NCBI GenBank assembly: GCA_028284285.1 | Contig: JANQSA010000059.1 | Span: forward strand, 24,806-88,805 | DNA length: 64,000 nucleotides | Direction: 5' to 3' | Source of the DNA: Croceivirga sp. | Lineage (GTDB): Bacteria; Bacteroidota; Bacteroidia; Flavobacteriales; Flavobacteriaceae | Part shown: positions 19,196 through 28,538 of the stretch, piece by piece | Numbering within the stretch: position 1 is the first letter of the stretch | Layout: every line of letters begins with the position of its first letter | The notes under the pieces: generated by a model | The model's input: only the letters and a program-made list of their open reading frames with translations | What the model was told of the DNA's origin: nothing | Databases searched by the model: none | Program-made: the position numbers and the translations under genes

Positions 19196-20143
19196 ATGAC
19201 CGAAATTCTTCCTCTTTTACTTGGAGGCCTTTTACTGTTTATCTATGCGATATCCCGACTTTCCAAAACCATGCAGGACATCTCAACAGATAAGGCCAAG
19301 CAGATTATAGCGAAATATACCGGTAACCTTGTTTTGTCCATCCTTGTGGGAACAGTACTCACCGTTTTATTGGGTTCATCATCTGCTGTAATTATAATTG
19401 CAATTGTTTTCATCAATGCCAAAACATTAAGATTTAAACAGGCCATTGGTATTATTATGGGGGCCAATATTGGGACTACCTTTTCCAGTCAATTGATCGC
19501 TTTGGATATTGGACAGTACGCTGTCATTCCCCTGGTGGTTGGATTGGCCATGGAGTTTTTTGCCAAAGGGGAGACCCTAAAAAAATACGGCAATGCCTTG
19601 TTTTATTTTGGCATGCTTTTTTTCGGGCTTTTTATCATAGAACAGTCTGTACTTCCCCTGAGGGATAGCGAAATATTTGAAGAATGGATTACCCGTATTG
19701 ACCAAAACCTCCTCCAGGGCACTTTGATTGGAGGGTTTATCACACTTGTTGTACAGTCTTCAAGTGCAACCGTGGGCATGGCCATTGTATTGGGAAAACA
19801 AAACCTTATCTCATTAGCAGGTGGATTGGCCATTATGCTGGGATCGGAATTGGGTACCTGTTCGGATACATTAATTGCAACTATCAAAGGCAGCAGGCAG
19901 GCGATTAAGGCCGGGCTTTTTCACCTTCTCTTCAATTTCATTACCATAGTAGCAGGGTTGTTAGTTTTTGATCTTTTCCTGAAATTCGTTCTGATGGTGT
20001 CCAAAAGTCAGGCCTTGGAAAATCAGATTGCCAATGCCCATATGATCTTTAATATCGCCGGGGTGCTCGCATTTCTCCCTTTTGTAGGTATTACAGAAAG
20101 GCTCTTGGAGTATTGGTTGCCAGAGAAAGAAATTGCCCTTTAG
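19196..20143 (+). CDS. Na+/phosphate symporter family protein (NptA/PNaS)
   Basis: The 315-residue membrane protein has the inverted repeat of the type II Na/Pi family. The first half has GSSSAVIIIAIVF and GANIGTT; the second has QSSSATVGMAIVL and GSELGTC. Eight to ten hydrophobic segments are visible. It would import phosphate, or a related anion, with sodium. There is no PhoU-like C-terminal domain. It follows sdhB closely on the same strand and may be co-expressed. A sodium-coupled carrier beside a V-ATPase with sodium-type ligands is a coherent pairing, though this is inference. Confidence 0.88.
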   Translation: MTEILPLLLGGLLLFIYAISRLSKTMQDISTDKAKQIIAKYTGNLVLSILVGTVLTVLLGSSSAVIIIAIVFINAKTLRFKQAIGIIMGANIGTTFSSQLIALDIGQYAVIPLVVGLAMEFFAKGETLKKYGNALFYFGMLFFGLFIIEQSVLPLRDSEIFEEWITRIDQNLLQGTLIGGFITLVVQSSSATVGMAIVLGKQNLISLAGGLAIMLGSELGTCSDTLIATIKGSRQAIKAGLFHLLFNFITIVAGLLVFDLFLKFVLMVSKSQALENQIANAHMIFNIAGVLAFLPFVGITERLLEYWLPEKEIAL

Positions 20144-20224
20144 GAGCAGGTAAACTTTTTCTTCATTTGTATGGAAGACGTGCTCAAAGATTTAAGGCTT
20201 GGCCACCATGTCCATCGGGAATAC

Positions 20225-21739
20225 CTACCTTTTTTCCATTATTAGCTTTAAAGCCAATTCCAGTTGGGGATCTTTTAGATTTAGGATATCCTGTATGGTG
20301 GTGTGGATTTCACGGTCAGGCGGGGTGCCACGGCCTACAAACCTTGTTTCCAAGCTGTTCATAACGTATTTGCTCAACGGAATTTGAACGGTAATTTTTG
20401 TATTGGGTAAACTGAGTTGGGCAAAATCACCCCCATGTCCTCCATGATAGGCACCCCCGGATTCCTCACCAATAAAAAAGGCCCCTTTGTTGAAATGCAG
20501 TGCCGACGTAAATTCAGCAGTGGTGGAAGCACTACGTCCGTTCATTAAAACATAAACGTTCCCGTTAAAGGCATCCTCATCAGCTTGTTGGAGCGTTAAT
20601 CCTTGATTTACTTCCGGTTTGGTGACAAACCTGCCATCGGGCAACTGATGGACAAGGGGCCTTACTTGTTCCATCCAATCCGAATCCTTGTCCGTATGAG
20701 TAAATAAAAATGTGGTGTCCGAGATACCGGAATTGGTATATAACGAATCTAAGTATCTGGCAGGTCCTTTGATCAGATGAGAAAAAAGGTGCCTGCCAAA
20801 GATGTCATTTCCACCGCCATTGTAACGTACATCTATGATCAAATCCCGGATCTTTTTTCCCCTGATCTTTTCAAAAGCCTTTGATACAATCGGCTCGAAA
20901 TCAGGGATATCAAAGTTTCCCACGGTGAGTAAGGCAATATGGTTAGACAGAAACTCAATTCGAATGGGCTTTGATCGGTTCAGTTGTTCAGCTGATTTAT
21001 AGTGATCCAGGTATTTTTTGATCTGTGGATCTTTTTGGGAAAGATATGCCCTGTAATTCCTGTCTGCCTGCTCCAGGGTTACCGGCTCATAGATTTTGAT
21101 ATATCTTTCGCCGCTTGTCCTCTCAAGTTCAACCTCAAAGGTTTTTGGTGCGTCCAACAGGAGATAGTACCAAAATTGAAACTCCGTACCTACCTGGAGC
21201 CGACTATGTTTGTTGGATAGGATATTGCCGTCCGAGGGGAAAAAAGGTATCAATGTAAAGTAGATTTCCTCCATCGGCCGACTATTTATACTAACTATCC
21301 TGGTTCCGGGAGGCATATTGGCCTCGTTCGAAAGATCGAATATAACATAGGCCTTAACGGGATCAAATTCCCAAAAGACCTTAAGTGGAAAGAGTTCTGC
21401 TTCGCTTACGATCTGGTCAAGTTGATCTGGTGCAGGTGCTGCAACTGTATGCTGGCATTTGACCTGGGCTACCAGTTTACAGACTTTCCTGTAGAATTCA
21501 CGATAGGTTGACCCCGGCTCCGGATTATCCCATAACTTCCCGAACAAGGAATCCATTGCCTTTTTTTCCGTGTATCTATACAAACCCGGATGGATTTTTT
21601 TCAGCCCGATCCTTAGGATTTTCATATCCTCCTGCAGCTGGACCTGCGAAAACTTTTGGTCAAGAAAAGTATCAGAGCCCGATTGGGCGTTTATCAGTAA
21701 GGATATAAGGCAAATACATATACATATATACACTTTCAT
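20225..21739 (-). CDS. secreted S41 family (tail-specific) peptidase
   Basis: The 504-residue protein has a signal peptide ending near LINAQSG. An N-terminal helical region (about 30-130) is followed by a PDZ-like segment and the S41 catalytic domain. The nucleophile sits in MNGRSASTTAEF (Ser near 403), preceded by the conserved IRDLIIDVRYNGGG strand. It probably degrades peptides or damaged proteins in the periplasm or outside the cell. It follows a membrane AraC regulator on the same strand with a 78-bp gap, one of four such pairs in this window. Confidence 0.88.
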   Translation of the reverse strand: MKVYICICICLISLLINAQSGSDTFLDQKFSQVQLQEDMKILRIGLKKIHPGLYRYTEKKAMDSLFGKLWDNPEPGSTYREFYRKVCKLVAQVKCQHTVAAPAPDQLDQIVSEAELFPLKVFWEFDPVKAYVIFDLSNEANMPPGTRIVSINSRPMEEIYFTLIPFFPSDGNILSNKHSRLQVGTEFQFWYYLLLDAPKTFEVELERTSGERYIKIYEPVTLEQADRNYRAYLSQKDPQIKKYLDHYKSAEQLNRSKPIRIEFLSNHIALLTVGNFDIPDFEPIVSKAFEKIRGKKIRDLIIDVRYNGGGNDIFGRHLFSHLIKGPARYLDSLYTNSGISDTTFLFTHTDKDSDWMEQVRPLVHQLPDGRFVTKPEVNQGLTLQQADEDAFNGNVYVLMNGRSASTTAEFTSALHFNKGAFFIGEESGGAYHGGHGGDFAQLSLPNTKITVQIPLSKYVMNSLETRFVGRGTPPDREIHTTIQDILNLKDPQLELALKLIMEKR

Positions 21740-21817
21740 CTTTTGGAATTTTCGAGTCCCAAGAAAGAAAGAAAAGGAACACCGGTCTTCCCAATTCTAG
21801 TATTGGGAACTGTTTTC

Positions 21818-22942
21818 CTATAGCGATCCGGTGTATTTGGAAAGATATTCCCTGGGCGAAAGGCCAGTGGATCTTTTGAAGGCACGTTGAAAGGTCGATT
21901 GGGAATTGAAACCACACTCAAAGGCGATGCCGGAGATTTTCAAATGATCGTTACCGGAAACAACCATCCGTTGCTTTACCTCCTCTACCCGGTATTGGTT
22001 GATAAAAGAATTGAAGCTCATGGAGAGGTAATGGTTGAGCACATGGGAAATGGTGCGTTGGTCGGAACCGATATGGTTTACCAACACATCCAGTTCCAGA
22101 TTGGGCTTAAGGTAAAGTTTGTCTTTGTCCATAGCGTCCCGGATAGCTGCTATCAATTCTTTGGACTCTTGCGGGCTAAGCCGTATGCTTTGGCCCTTGT
22201 TTTTTTGGGTATGTCGCTTAGAAAGTAGATACCCTTTTATGCCAAGTGCATAAATGAACACGGTCAACGGGACATAAATAGGATAATAGCCCAGGTGGTT
22301 TAATATTGCAAGCCTGGTAGCAGGAACGATATAGGGTACCAGAAAAACAAACCATATCAGTTGAAAAATCAGAAAAGCGTTTAAAAAAGGTCCAATCCAT
22401 TTAAGATCCGGCTCGGGCCTGTCCTGGTCAGAACTAAGCTTTGTAAAATACTGTTTGGTCATCCACAAATACACTGTGATGGAAAGCCATCGGGGAATAT
22501 CCGTATAGGTATTGTATTGATCGATACTATTGCCCCATGCCAACAGATCATTTTGACTAAGCCTATTCAATAAAAAACCGATAGTAATCACCCAACCCAA
22601 AATGATGGGGGCCACGTCAATCAAAACCGGGACAAAATGGAACCAATACTTTCGCTTCCAAACGGATGAAGTTTTCAGGACAAAACAGAAGTAGAAATAA
22701 ATGAGCGGGCCAATAGCCATGATGAGCATGGTGGGCACAAGGCTTAGAAAAACACCCATTTGCCAGTGTGGAACTGTTTCGGTCAGGTAAATGTTCAGGG
22801 AGGCTAATGACATAAGGAGCAACAGCACCGCCAGGACTTTTTCGGCTGTTCTTTTTTTGGGGTTGAAAAACAGGATGAAGCTAAAAATGAAGCCCTGCAA
22901 GGCACCCAGTAGGATCAAAGTATTTAAAAAATCAACAAACAT
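21818..22942 (-). CDS. membrane-embedded AraC-family regulator
   Basis: The 374-residue protein has about seven N-terminal transmembrane helices (to about residue 220), a linker, and a C-terminal AraC HTH domain (IAFECGFNSQSTFQRAFKRSTGLSPREYL). The start is taken at the ATG at 22942, just before the first helix (MFVDFLNTLILLGALQG); an upstream ATG at 22993 adds a Cys-rich leader that looks unnatural. Having a DNA-binding domain on a polytopic membrane protein implies direct transduction of a membrane or periplasmic cue to DNA. The S41 peptidase gene downstream is the likely target or partner. Confidence 0.87.
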   Translation of the reverse strand: MFVDFLNTLILLGALQGFIFSFILFFNPKKRTAEKVLAVLLLLMSLASLNIYLTETVPHWQMGVFLSLVPTMLIMAIGPLIYFYFCFVLKTSSVWKRKYWFHFVPVLIDVAPIILGWVITIGFLLNRLSQNDLLAWGNSIDQYNTYTDIPRWLSITVYLWMTKQYFTKLSSDQDRPEPDLKWIGPFLNAFLIFQLIWFVFLVPYIVPATRLAILNHLGYYPIYVPLTVFIYALGIKGYLLSKRHTQKNKGQSIRLSPQESKELIAAIRDAMDKDKLYLKPNLELDVLVNHIGSDQRTISHVLNHYLSMSFNSFINQYRVEEVKQRMVVSGNDHLKISGIAFECGFNSQSTFQRAFKRSTGLSPREYLSKYTGSL

Positions 22943-23298
22943 GTGGCCTGAAAGCATACAATGGCAGTACAAATTACAGCAATATCCATACAAAAAAAGC
23001 AGACAAAAATGATTTGGGACATTTTATCCGGTAGCGATACGTGAACAATTTCATTTCGGTAATTGGGGTAGCGGTTGATTTTTTTAGTAACTCTTGAAAT
23101 TCCTTTTGGTTTTACCAACAATTTCCAGGACTCCACAGAATTTTTGAAATGGGCCTTATTACGTGTAAAGCAAAGGAGAGTTCAGTGCTCAATTGGTATT
23201 CAAAAATCCGACCTCTATATCATGGATCTTCGCATTTGGCATTAAATGCCTTTAACCAGAAGCATTAAAAAGTAGTATTGGAAGTGTGTTATCAACAC
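22943..23298. other. 356-bp divergent intergenic region
   Basis: The spacer lies between the leftward AraC gene and the rightward lipoprotein gene. It is moderately AT-rich and shows no convincing ORF, hairpin or repeat. Promoters for both genes must lie here, but no box stands out. Confidence 0.3.
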
Positions 23299-23877
23299 AT
23301 GATATCTAAAAAACTAATTCGTTTTCTCCCTGTAATCGGTTTTGTGTTCTTTTTATCATGTAATGACGATGATGATGGAGCCATTGAGCCAGCGCTTTTT
23401 ATATCAGGTGATGTTGAAAATTTAGCCTTAATCTATTCACAAACCATTTTTGATGGAGGTAGTAATAACGCTATCAATACATTTAGCAAACAGGACAAAA
23501 CAACCACATTGCAGACATTTAAAGATGGAGAAGAGAGTCCGGATGGGTTTTGGACCATAAGAATGGTAAATCTGGATATAGAAGCCCTGGATCTGCCCTA
23601 TACCCTGCAGAGTGATGAGGGTGCGATCTCCTGGATCGATGAATCCGTCAAAGAATTGCAGTCACCCTGTTCCGCTGCTGATGTACTTTGCTTTTACTCG
23701 GGAATAGGAGAAGATGAAATGCAGATAACCATTACTGCGGTGAAAGATGGAATGATTGAGGGAAATTTCAATGGGAGGTTGTTTCACTATACGATAAACC
23801 CGACGATAACCAAGGACGAAGGCGACTTCATAGATGTATCCAATGGGAAATTTGTGATACGCTATTTAAACCTATGA
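23299..23877 (+). CDS. hypothetical lipoprotein
   Basis: The 192-residue protein starts MISKKLIRFLPVIGF and has a lipobox FLSC followed by NDDDDG, a strongly acidic post-cysteine run expected to direct it to the cell surface. The remaining sequence looks like a small beta domain (SEDGAI-type strands, GMIEGNFNGRLFHYTI) of the kind annotated only as hypothetical in Flavobacteriia. An ATG at 23278 is possible but would place seven extra residues before the basic n-region. A strong terminator follows at 23939. Function unknown. Confidence 0.72.
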   Translation: MISKKLIRFLPVIGFVFFLSCNDDDDGAIEPALFISGDVENLALIYSQTIFDGGSNNAINTFSKQDKTTTLQTFKDGEESPDGFWTIRMVNLDIEALDLPYTLQSDEGAISWIDESVKELQSPCSAADVLCFYSGIGEDEMQITITAVKDGMIEGNFNGRLFHYTINPTITKDEGDFIDVSNGKFVIRYLNL

Positions 23878-23938
23878 TGTTTTTTGAAATCCAGTGCAAC
23901 TATAAAAAAATTGCTTAAGTAGCTATTAAGCCATACAA

Positions 23939-23965
23939 CCTCCCGATGCGTCGGGAGGCTTTTTG
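23939..23965 (+). terminator. Rho-independent terminator after the lipoprotein gene
   Basis: An 8-bp perfect stem CCTCCCGA/TCGGGAGG with a TGCG loop is followed by CTTTTTG. It lies 62 bp past the stop codon. Confidence 0.88.
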
Positions 23966-24299
23966 TGTAGCTAAGGGAGTAGAACCAGCTACTTTATGGG
24001 TATACGTTTCGGAACATGCAGCGGATATTTTTGTTTCGGTGGCTTTCCCATTTTCCTTTTTTATATAGTTGTGGTTTTCTTACGATTGACAAGTTCTGAA
24101 CCTGGGTTTTTTCTCACTTCCCTGGTGTTATGTTAATAGGGTTCAGCAAAATAGTCTCATAAAACGGCTGTTGTAATTAGCAGGCACATGCACAATTAAA
24201 ATCTTACTTTAGTGCAATCGTATGAATAGCATGAGAGCCTAAATCCTAATCAAGGTATTGCGACCTAATGGTATCTTTTGTTGGCGAAAAAGCCTTAAC
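23966..24299. other. 334-bp intergenic region
   Basis: This is a spacer between the terminator and the next AraC gene. It is AT-rich with no ORF, repeat or stable hairpin that I can support. A TACTTTAG at about 24203 resembles a -7 box but has no matching upstream element. Confidence 0.3.
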
Positions 24300-25346
24300 A
24301 TGAATGGGATAATCGAAAACCTTTTTTTTGCGTCTTTTGTCCTGGGTCTTTTGATCAGCCTCGCACTGATCTTTCAGGTTTTTGCCCTTAACAAGGCCGG
24401 TTTCTTTATCGGTATAATGACCCTGGTATTGTCCTTTGAACTGCTTTTCTCCTGGGGGGCTCGATCGGGATATAACAATGCGACGGGATCCTTTCCAATT
24501 TGGATGTTGCTGAACTATCAGGTTTTGGCACCTTCCCTTTGGTTGTTTATGAGGTCTCTGACCGATCCCAATTTCAGATTGCGGACCTGGCACTACCTGC
24601 TTTTTGTTCCCGCACTTTTGGAGTTGTTGATCCATCTTTTTTTTCTTGGGGGTTCGATCGACTTAGTGGATCATCCCGCCTGGGTCTGGTTTTCCGAATA
24701 TTTCCCACTTGTCGGATTCATCTTAGTCCTGGTCTTTTTTTGGACGATTTATTTGAGGTCAGAATCCTGGAAATCCTTTAAGTCGCAAAAAAAGGCATGG
24801 TCAAAGCAATTGCGGTTCCTTGCCCTTATGGGCTCGCTGTCATTGATCGGGCTCCTATGGTTGGTTTTTACCTTTACAGGTTGGAAATACTTCCACATCA
24901 TTGAATTGCTGCTGGTATCTTTGTTTTTCGGGTTCACATTCTTGGTTTTTCTGGAAAACGGGGCCTTCCCGACTGTGGTCAAAATGGATTCGAAAGGAGA
25001 GTTCCCCCACTATGATGACCAAAAGCAACTGCAGCGCCTGGACCAGGCACTACGGGAGAAGCAGCTGTTTCTCAGGCCAAATCTCTCCCTCAAGGAACTG
25101 GCGACAGAACTTCAATTGCCCCGTCGCTACGTGTCCCATTTGATCAATCGTTACCATGGCAAGAATTACAAGGGGTTTATTAATGAATTTCGAATCGCAG
25201 CTTTTCTTGTCAAGGCACGATCGGAAAAGGAAAACCATAAGACGCTCCTTGCCCTGGCACTGGAATCCGGATTCAATTCCAAATCCACTTTCAACCAGGT
25301 GTTCAAAGACCAATTTGGCAAGACTCCCTCGGAGTACCTGGGCTAA
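24300..25346 (+). CDS. membrane-embedded AraC-family regulator
   Basis: The 348-residue protein has about seven N-terminal transmembrane helices, a cytoplasmic linker, and an AraC HTH (LALALESGFNSKSTFNQVFKDQFGKTPSEYL). The ATG at 24300 is chosen because the first helix begins at once (MNGIIENLFFASFVLG); the frame is open to 24258 but that leader is not membrane-like. It is followed 96 bp later by a secreted metallopeptidase-like gene on the same strand. Ligand unknown; overall plan matches the regulators at 21818, 36210 and 41507. Confidence 0.87.
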   Translation: MNGIIENLFFASFVLGLLISLALIFQVFALNKAGFFIGIMTLVLSFELLFSWGARSGYNNATGSFPIWMLLNYQVLAPSLWLFMRSLTDPNFRLRTWHYLLFVPALLELLIHLFFLGGSIDLVDHPAWVWFSEYFPLVGFILVLVFFWTIYLRSESWKSFKSQKKAWSKQLRFLALMGSLSLIGLLWLVFTFTGWKYFHIIELLLVSLFFGFTFLVFLENGAFPTVVKMDSKGEFPHYDDQKQLQRLDQALREKQLFLRPNLSLKELATELQLPRRYVSHLINRYHGKNYKGFINEFRIAAFLVKARSEKENHKTLLALALESGFNSKSTFNQVFKDQFGKTPSEYLG

Positions 25347-25442
25347 TACCCTAACCTGTCCGATAGCGTGTTTTCGTTCGTCCAAAAACGTGTTATCAAG
25401 CGAACTCTATCATCGAATCCTATTCTTTTGTGAAGAAAGACC

Positions 25443-26483
25443 ATGAAATTTATTCTTCTATTTACAGTCGCCCTGTGCCTTTCCATTAGCGTAAAGGGAC
25501 AGTCCGGGGAAAAACCGGTCAACATCGGGTTCAGCAAGAACATTGAACTGGTAGGATATCTCATACATCTAGGGGATCCGGATGATAAAAACAATCCCGA
25601 ACACCCCATTACAAAGGAGCTTGACGCATCGACCGGGGACAAAAGCAACACCTTACTTCAGGAGATTTTTGAGATTGCAGGCGATATGGAATACAGTCTC
25701 ATTATCCAGTTATTTTACGCATTGCCCGATTTCCCCCTTTCCAAAGATTATGAAATACCAAATTCCATTGTAAATAGTGTAAAGGGACACCATTCCAAGT
25801 CGGACATCAATATCTTGATTAACAAGCTCAACCGGTTTTCAAAAGAATCACGGTTCGGGACAATTTGGTCCAACCTTAGGCTCTACAGAGAAAAAACATT
25901 GGAAATTCTACAAAAGAACAAACCATCAGGAACCCTCCTTTCCATAATGGAACAATTCTACGGACAGGCATTTTCTTCCTATCACATTGTCCCAAGCTTA
26001 ACGATCTGGTCTGGGCCCGGATGGGGTTTTAGAACTGAAAATGGCCGAACAGCCACCTTCATACTCGGGCCATTGGAAAACAACTATGATTTCTCCGACG
26101 GATCGCGGTTCCAAAACCTGGCCATCCATGAATTTGGCCATTCCTTTGTAGACCATGTGGTCCAAAAAACGATATTGGATAAGATCAGGGAGACGGAAAA
26201 TCTATATTTACCCTTAAAGTCGACTATGACACAACAGGGGTACGCCAATTGGGAATCCTGTGTCATTGAACATTTCGTAAGGGCTGGGGAAGTACTTGTT
26301 CCGGAACTAATGGGTGATTCGTCCATGAGGGAAAATATTTTGGAATTTCATACCCAACAGAAACAATTTGTATACCTGCCTTTTATTGTGGAGAGGCTAA
26401 GCCATTACAGGATTGAAAAAGAGCTTTCCTACCCGGAAAGTGTCAATCTCACCATGCGCGATCTACAGAAAGCTTTTCAGTGA
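25443..26483 (+). CDS. secreted DUF4932-like zinc metallopeptidase
   Basis: The 346-residue protein has a signal peptide (MKFILLFTVALCLSISVKG). A zinc-binding motif lies in LAIHEFGHSFVDH (HEFGH), and a later Glu in WESCVIEHFVRA is a plausible third ligand. The rest is helical. The layout resembles DUF4932 proteins, which are predicted gluzincin-like peptidases of Bacteroidota. No substrate can be assigned. It is the peptidase partner of the membrane AraC regulator just upstream, repeating the pairing seen elsewhere here with S41 and M1 peptidases. Confidence 0.78.
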   Translation: MKFILLFTVALCLSISVKGQSGEKPVNIGFSKNIELVGYLIHLGDPDDKNNPEHPITKELDASTGDKSNTLLQEIFEIAGDMEYSLIIQLFYALPDFPLSKDYEIPNSIVNSVKGHHSKSDINILINKLNRFSKESRFGTIWSNLRLYREKTLEILQKNKPSGTLLSIMEQFYGQAFSSYHIVPSLTIWSGPGWGFRTENGRTATFILGPLENNYDFSDGSRFQNLAIHEFGHSFVDHVVQKTILDKIRETENLYLPLKSTMTQQGYANWESCVIEHFVRAGEVLVPELMGDSSMRENILEFHTQQKQFVYLPFIVERLSHYRIEKELSYPESVNLTMRDLQKAFQ

Positions 26484-26754
26484 TATTGGGCGGTATCGGT
26501 TTTCTAAAGTTTGAACCAATCAACGCTTTGGAGACTACTTAGGCCATTGTTCCAATAGTCATGTAAGGCCAGCTTTTTTAATAGGCCTCAGAGGATTGTT
26601 CGATAGTTACTTGGTGTAACAAAATGTATCAGGCGAAAGTGGGACGTCTTATCAGAACAAAAAAGCTTTTGAACAGCTAAAAATGACCCCATTTAAAGTT
26701 GATTTTTTTGTTACGGGTGCAAGAGCAAAACTCCGCCATACCACATCTTTGGGG
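26484..26754. other. 271-bp left flank of the cassette array
   Basis: The sequence between the metallopeptidase stop and the first recognisable attC-like element has no ORF or terminator I can support. It marks the change from plus-strand genes to the minus-strand cassette region. Its rightmost part may belong to the last element, whose left edge is unclear. Confidence 0.35.
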
Positions 26755-26811
26755 CGCGTGAACCCGCCTGAACGTAGCAGTCGGACAGATCACTGCTATT
26801 GTTGTAGCCAG
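26755..26811 (-). repeat. attC-like element E0 (distal end of array)
   Basis: Only the right part is clear. It contains CCCGCCTGAACG and GCAGTCG, shared with element E8 at about 40020, and then ATTGTTGTAGC. GTT at 26801 starts the trailing edge of the 26815 gene unit, with the conserved G at position 11 (26811). The opposite edge is not resolved. Confidence 0.6.
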
Positions 26812-26814
26812 TAG

Positions 26815-27387
26815 TTATTCTTGTGCCTCTTTATAAATTTCGAGATATTCATTAAACTCAGATAATAACTCTTCAGCATCACTCTCTTTTATAGTATATT
26901 CCGATACTTTGGCTTTTTTTGATTCGTTGATTAATTGTCCATTGTTGAAATAGTACATTTTGTCCAGCTCATTTTTTGGTTTCCCTTTGGCCCCTTCGCC
27001 ATTGTCTTCAATGACTACCAATAATAAACCGTCCTCATTAGCATAAAATTCTTCTGTTCTTTTTGTGATCTCCGGGTGCGGGTAGGTCTTAACTCTAACC
27101 ACAATATCATTTTGAACATAGAAGTGGATTTTACTCCACTTTTGCCGTGTTTTTTCTCTTAGTCCTGATGTTGAAACTTCGACAGGCTCTATCTGAAGCG
27201 ATTCGATTTCTGCCCTCATGCTATCAATTTCCTCAACACTTGGTACGGGATTCGAAGATGTTGGCGAAGCAACCTCTTTTGGGGGATCAGTTTTCACTTC
27301 CTGGTTTTCTTTACTTTCATTTGATTTGCAACTGCTTAGTCCAATGGTGGCGATAAGAAGTCCGGCGATAATTATGTTCTTTTTCAT
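26815..27387 (-). CDS. hypothetical lipoprotein (cassette)
   Basis: The 190-residue protein has a lipobox (GLSSC) at residues 16-20. A linker rich in Pro, Glu and Ser follows, then a domain of about 120 residues with alternating charged strands (KIHFYVQNDIVVRVKTYPHPE, LLLVVIEDNGEG). No family is recognised. It is the last unit of the minus-strand array; its leader begins 35 bp after the edge of element E1 and it ends at E0. A role at the inner leaflet or periplasm is likely; nothing more can be said. Confidence 0.68.
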   Translation of the reverse strand: MKKNIIIAGLLIATIGLSSCKSNESKENQEVKTDPPKEVASPTSSNPVPSVEEIDSMRAEIESLQIEPVEVSTSGLREKTRQKWSKIHFYVQNDIVVRVKTYPHPEITKRTEEFYANEDGLLLVVIEDNGEGAKGKPKNELDKMYYFNNGQLINESKKAKVSEYTIKESDAEELLSEFNEYLEIYKEAQE

Positions 27388-27415
27388 TTTATGGTATTTT
27401 TCGGGTTTTGCTATT

Positions 27416-27571
27416 TGCTAACAGTTTTGGCTATGATTTGTGGCGGTGCAGAAATGTGTAGCATTTCCAACCGTGGCAAATCCAGCCGTCGATGGTTTCT
27501 AGTTTGAAATTAACGAATTACAGCTACTTGCCCGCCAATCAGGTGGGTAAATTATAGCCCACTTGTTGTCT
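27416..27571 (-). repeat. attC-like element E1
   Basis: In gene orientation it runs from AGACAAC to GTTAGCA. The arms TTTGGCTATGATTTG and AATTATAGCCC (plus-strand text) are inverted around a divergent middle. GTTGTCTGTAG at the right is 12/15 identical over 15 bases to the reverse-complemented leading edge of the same unit at E2. Confidence 0.85.
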
Positions 27572-27576
27572 GTAGT

Positions 27577-28290
27577 CTATTCTTCGATTAATTCTCTTAC
27601 GATATTGCCGTTCTCGTCTAATATTATAAATTTCGGATTATTATTCTCATCAATATAAATATTGATTCTATCTTGTCCGTTCTCATCCTTAATGAAAACG
27701 CCAACCTGTTCGTCAAAGTTCTTTCCGGTAAATAGACGCTGTGGACTCAATGGATTGCCATCGTTCATTCCTTTAAGAATTTCATTTATTTCCTTTCTAC
27801 TTGATATTCCCTGTTTTTTTAACGAGTCTATCACTATAAACAATCTTGGCAGTGTAATTTTTTCAGGCCTGTCCCAGATATTAACTCCATATTGTTGCTT
27901 TCCATCTTCTGTACGTAAATATTGCATTTGCATTACCTGATCATTTTTAAATTGGTCAAATGACAACACCATTCCAGCGCCGTCATTTCTGTTTCCTTCG
28001 CCGCCAATACCACCAATTTCGTCCTGTTCTTCATTAAAAAAGGTTATTCCCGGTGGCCTTTGCCTGTCCATAAGAACTTTGCCGTCAAACATTCCGGGGT
28101 GTTGCCGTTCAGAATTGCTAATGACCATTTTTAATTTACCGTCTGGTTCTACGATGTTTATTCTTTCGACCGTAATTTCTTCAAACTTTTCGATGTTATT
28201 CTTTAATTTGAAACTAGGAAGAATGAAACAACCAAGAATAAAGGTTAATGTAATCGCATAGAGTTTTAAAATCAAATTCTTATTAATCAT
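27577..28290 (-). CDS. hypothetical membrane-anchored protein (cassette)
   Basis: The 237-residue protein has a single N-terminal helix (about 8-26) and an extracytoplasmic domain. That domain starts with ERINIVEPDGKLKMVISN and contains an Asp/Asn/Gly-rich C-terminal beta segment (FIKDENGQDRINIYIDENN). This type recurs in Bacteroidota as an uncharacterised protein. No catalytic residues stand out. It is bounded by elements E1 and E2, whose facing edges are complementary, so it is one cassette. Confidence 0.72.
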   Translation of the reverse strand: MINKNLILKLYAITLTFILGCFILPSFKLKNNIEKFEEITVERINIVEPDGKLKMVISNSERQHPGMFDGKVLMDRQRPPGITFFNEEQDEIGGIGGEGNRNDGAGMVLSFDQFKNDQVMQMQYLRTEDGKQQYGVNIWDRPEKITLPRLFIVIDSLKKQGISSRKEINEILKGMNDGNPLSPQRLFTGKNFDEQVGVFIKDENGQDRINIYIDENNNPKFIILDENGNIVRELIEE

Positions 28291-28311
28291 CTGTTTGTTG
28301 TTTTTAGATTA

Positions 28312-28505
28312 CTTACAACAGTCATGTGTATGGCTTTGTTGCTCACCGTCTGATTAGTAGCAGGTAAGTTGGTGCACCGGCCAAAACGGACTTTTCCGCT
28401 GTAGCCCGAAGTTAGCGAATCAGGCTGGAATTTCCGAGCTTGTGCTGAGCAAAGTCGAAGCATGGAAAATCCGCTATAATACATTAGTTATACAGCTGGT
28501 TAGCA
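28312..28505 (-). repeat. attC-like element E2 (CATGTGTATG subfamily)
   Basis: In plus-strand text it runs from TTACAAC to GTTAGCA. It belongs to a second subfamily with CATGTGTATG/CATATGTATG left arms and TATAATACA right arms, also seen at 46413 and 50434. It contains a REP-like GCTGAGCAAAGTCGAAGC (28444-28461). Its right edge GTTAGCA is identical to the leading edge of the DinB unit at E3. Confidence 0.8.
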
Positions 28506-28538
28506 AAAGGATGTAAACTTTAAAGGTAATTTTGCTAT

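Noticed and set aside
28287..28484. 65-residue minus-strand ORF
   Set aside because: It lies within element E2 and has no signal, domain or cassette edge of its own.
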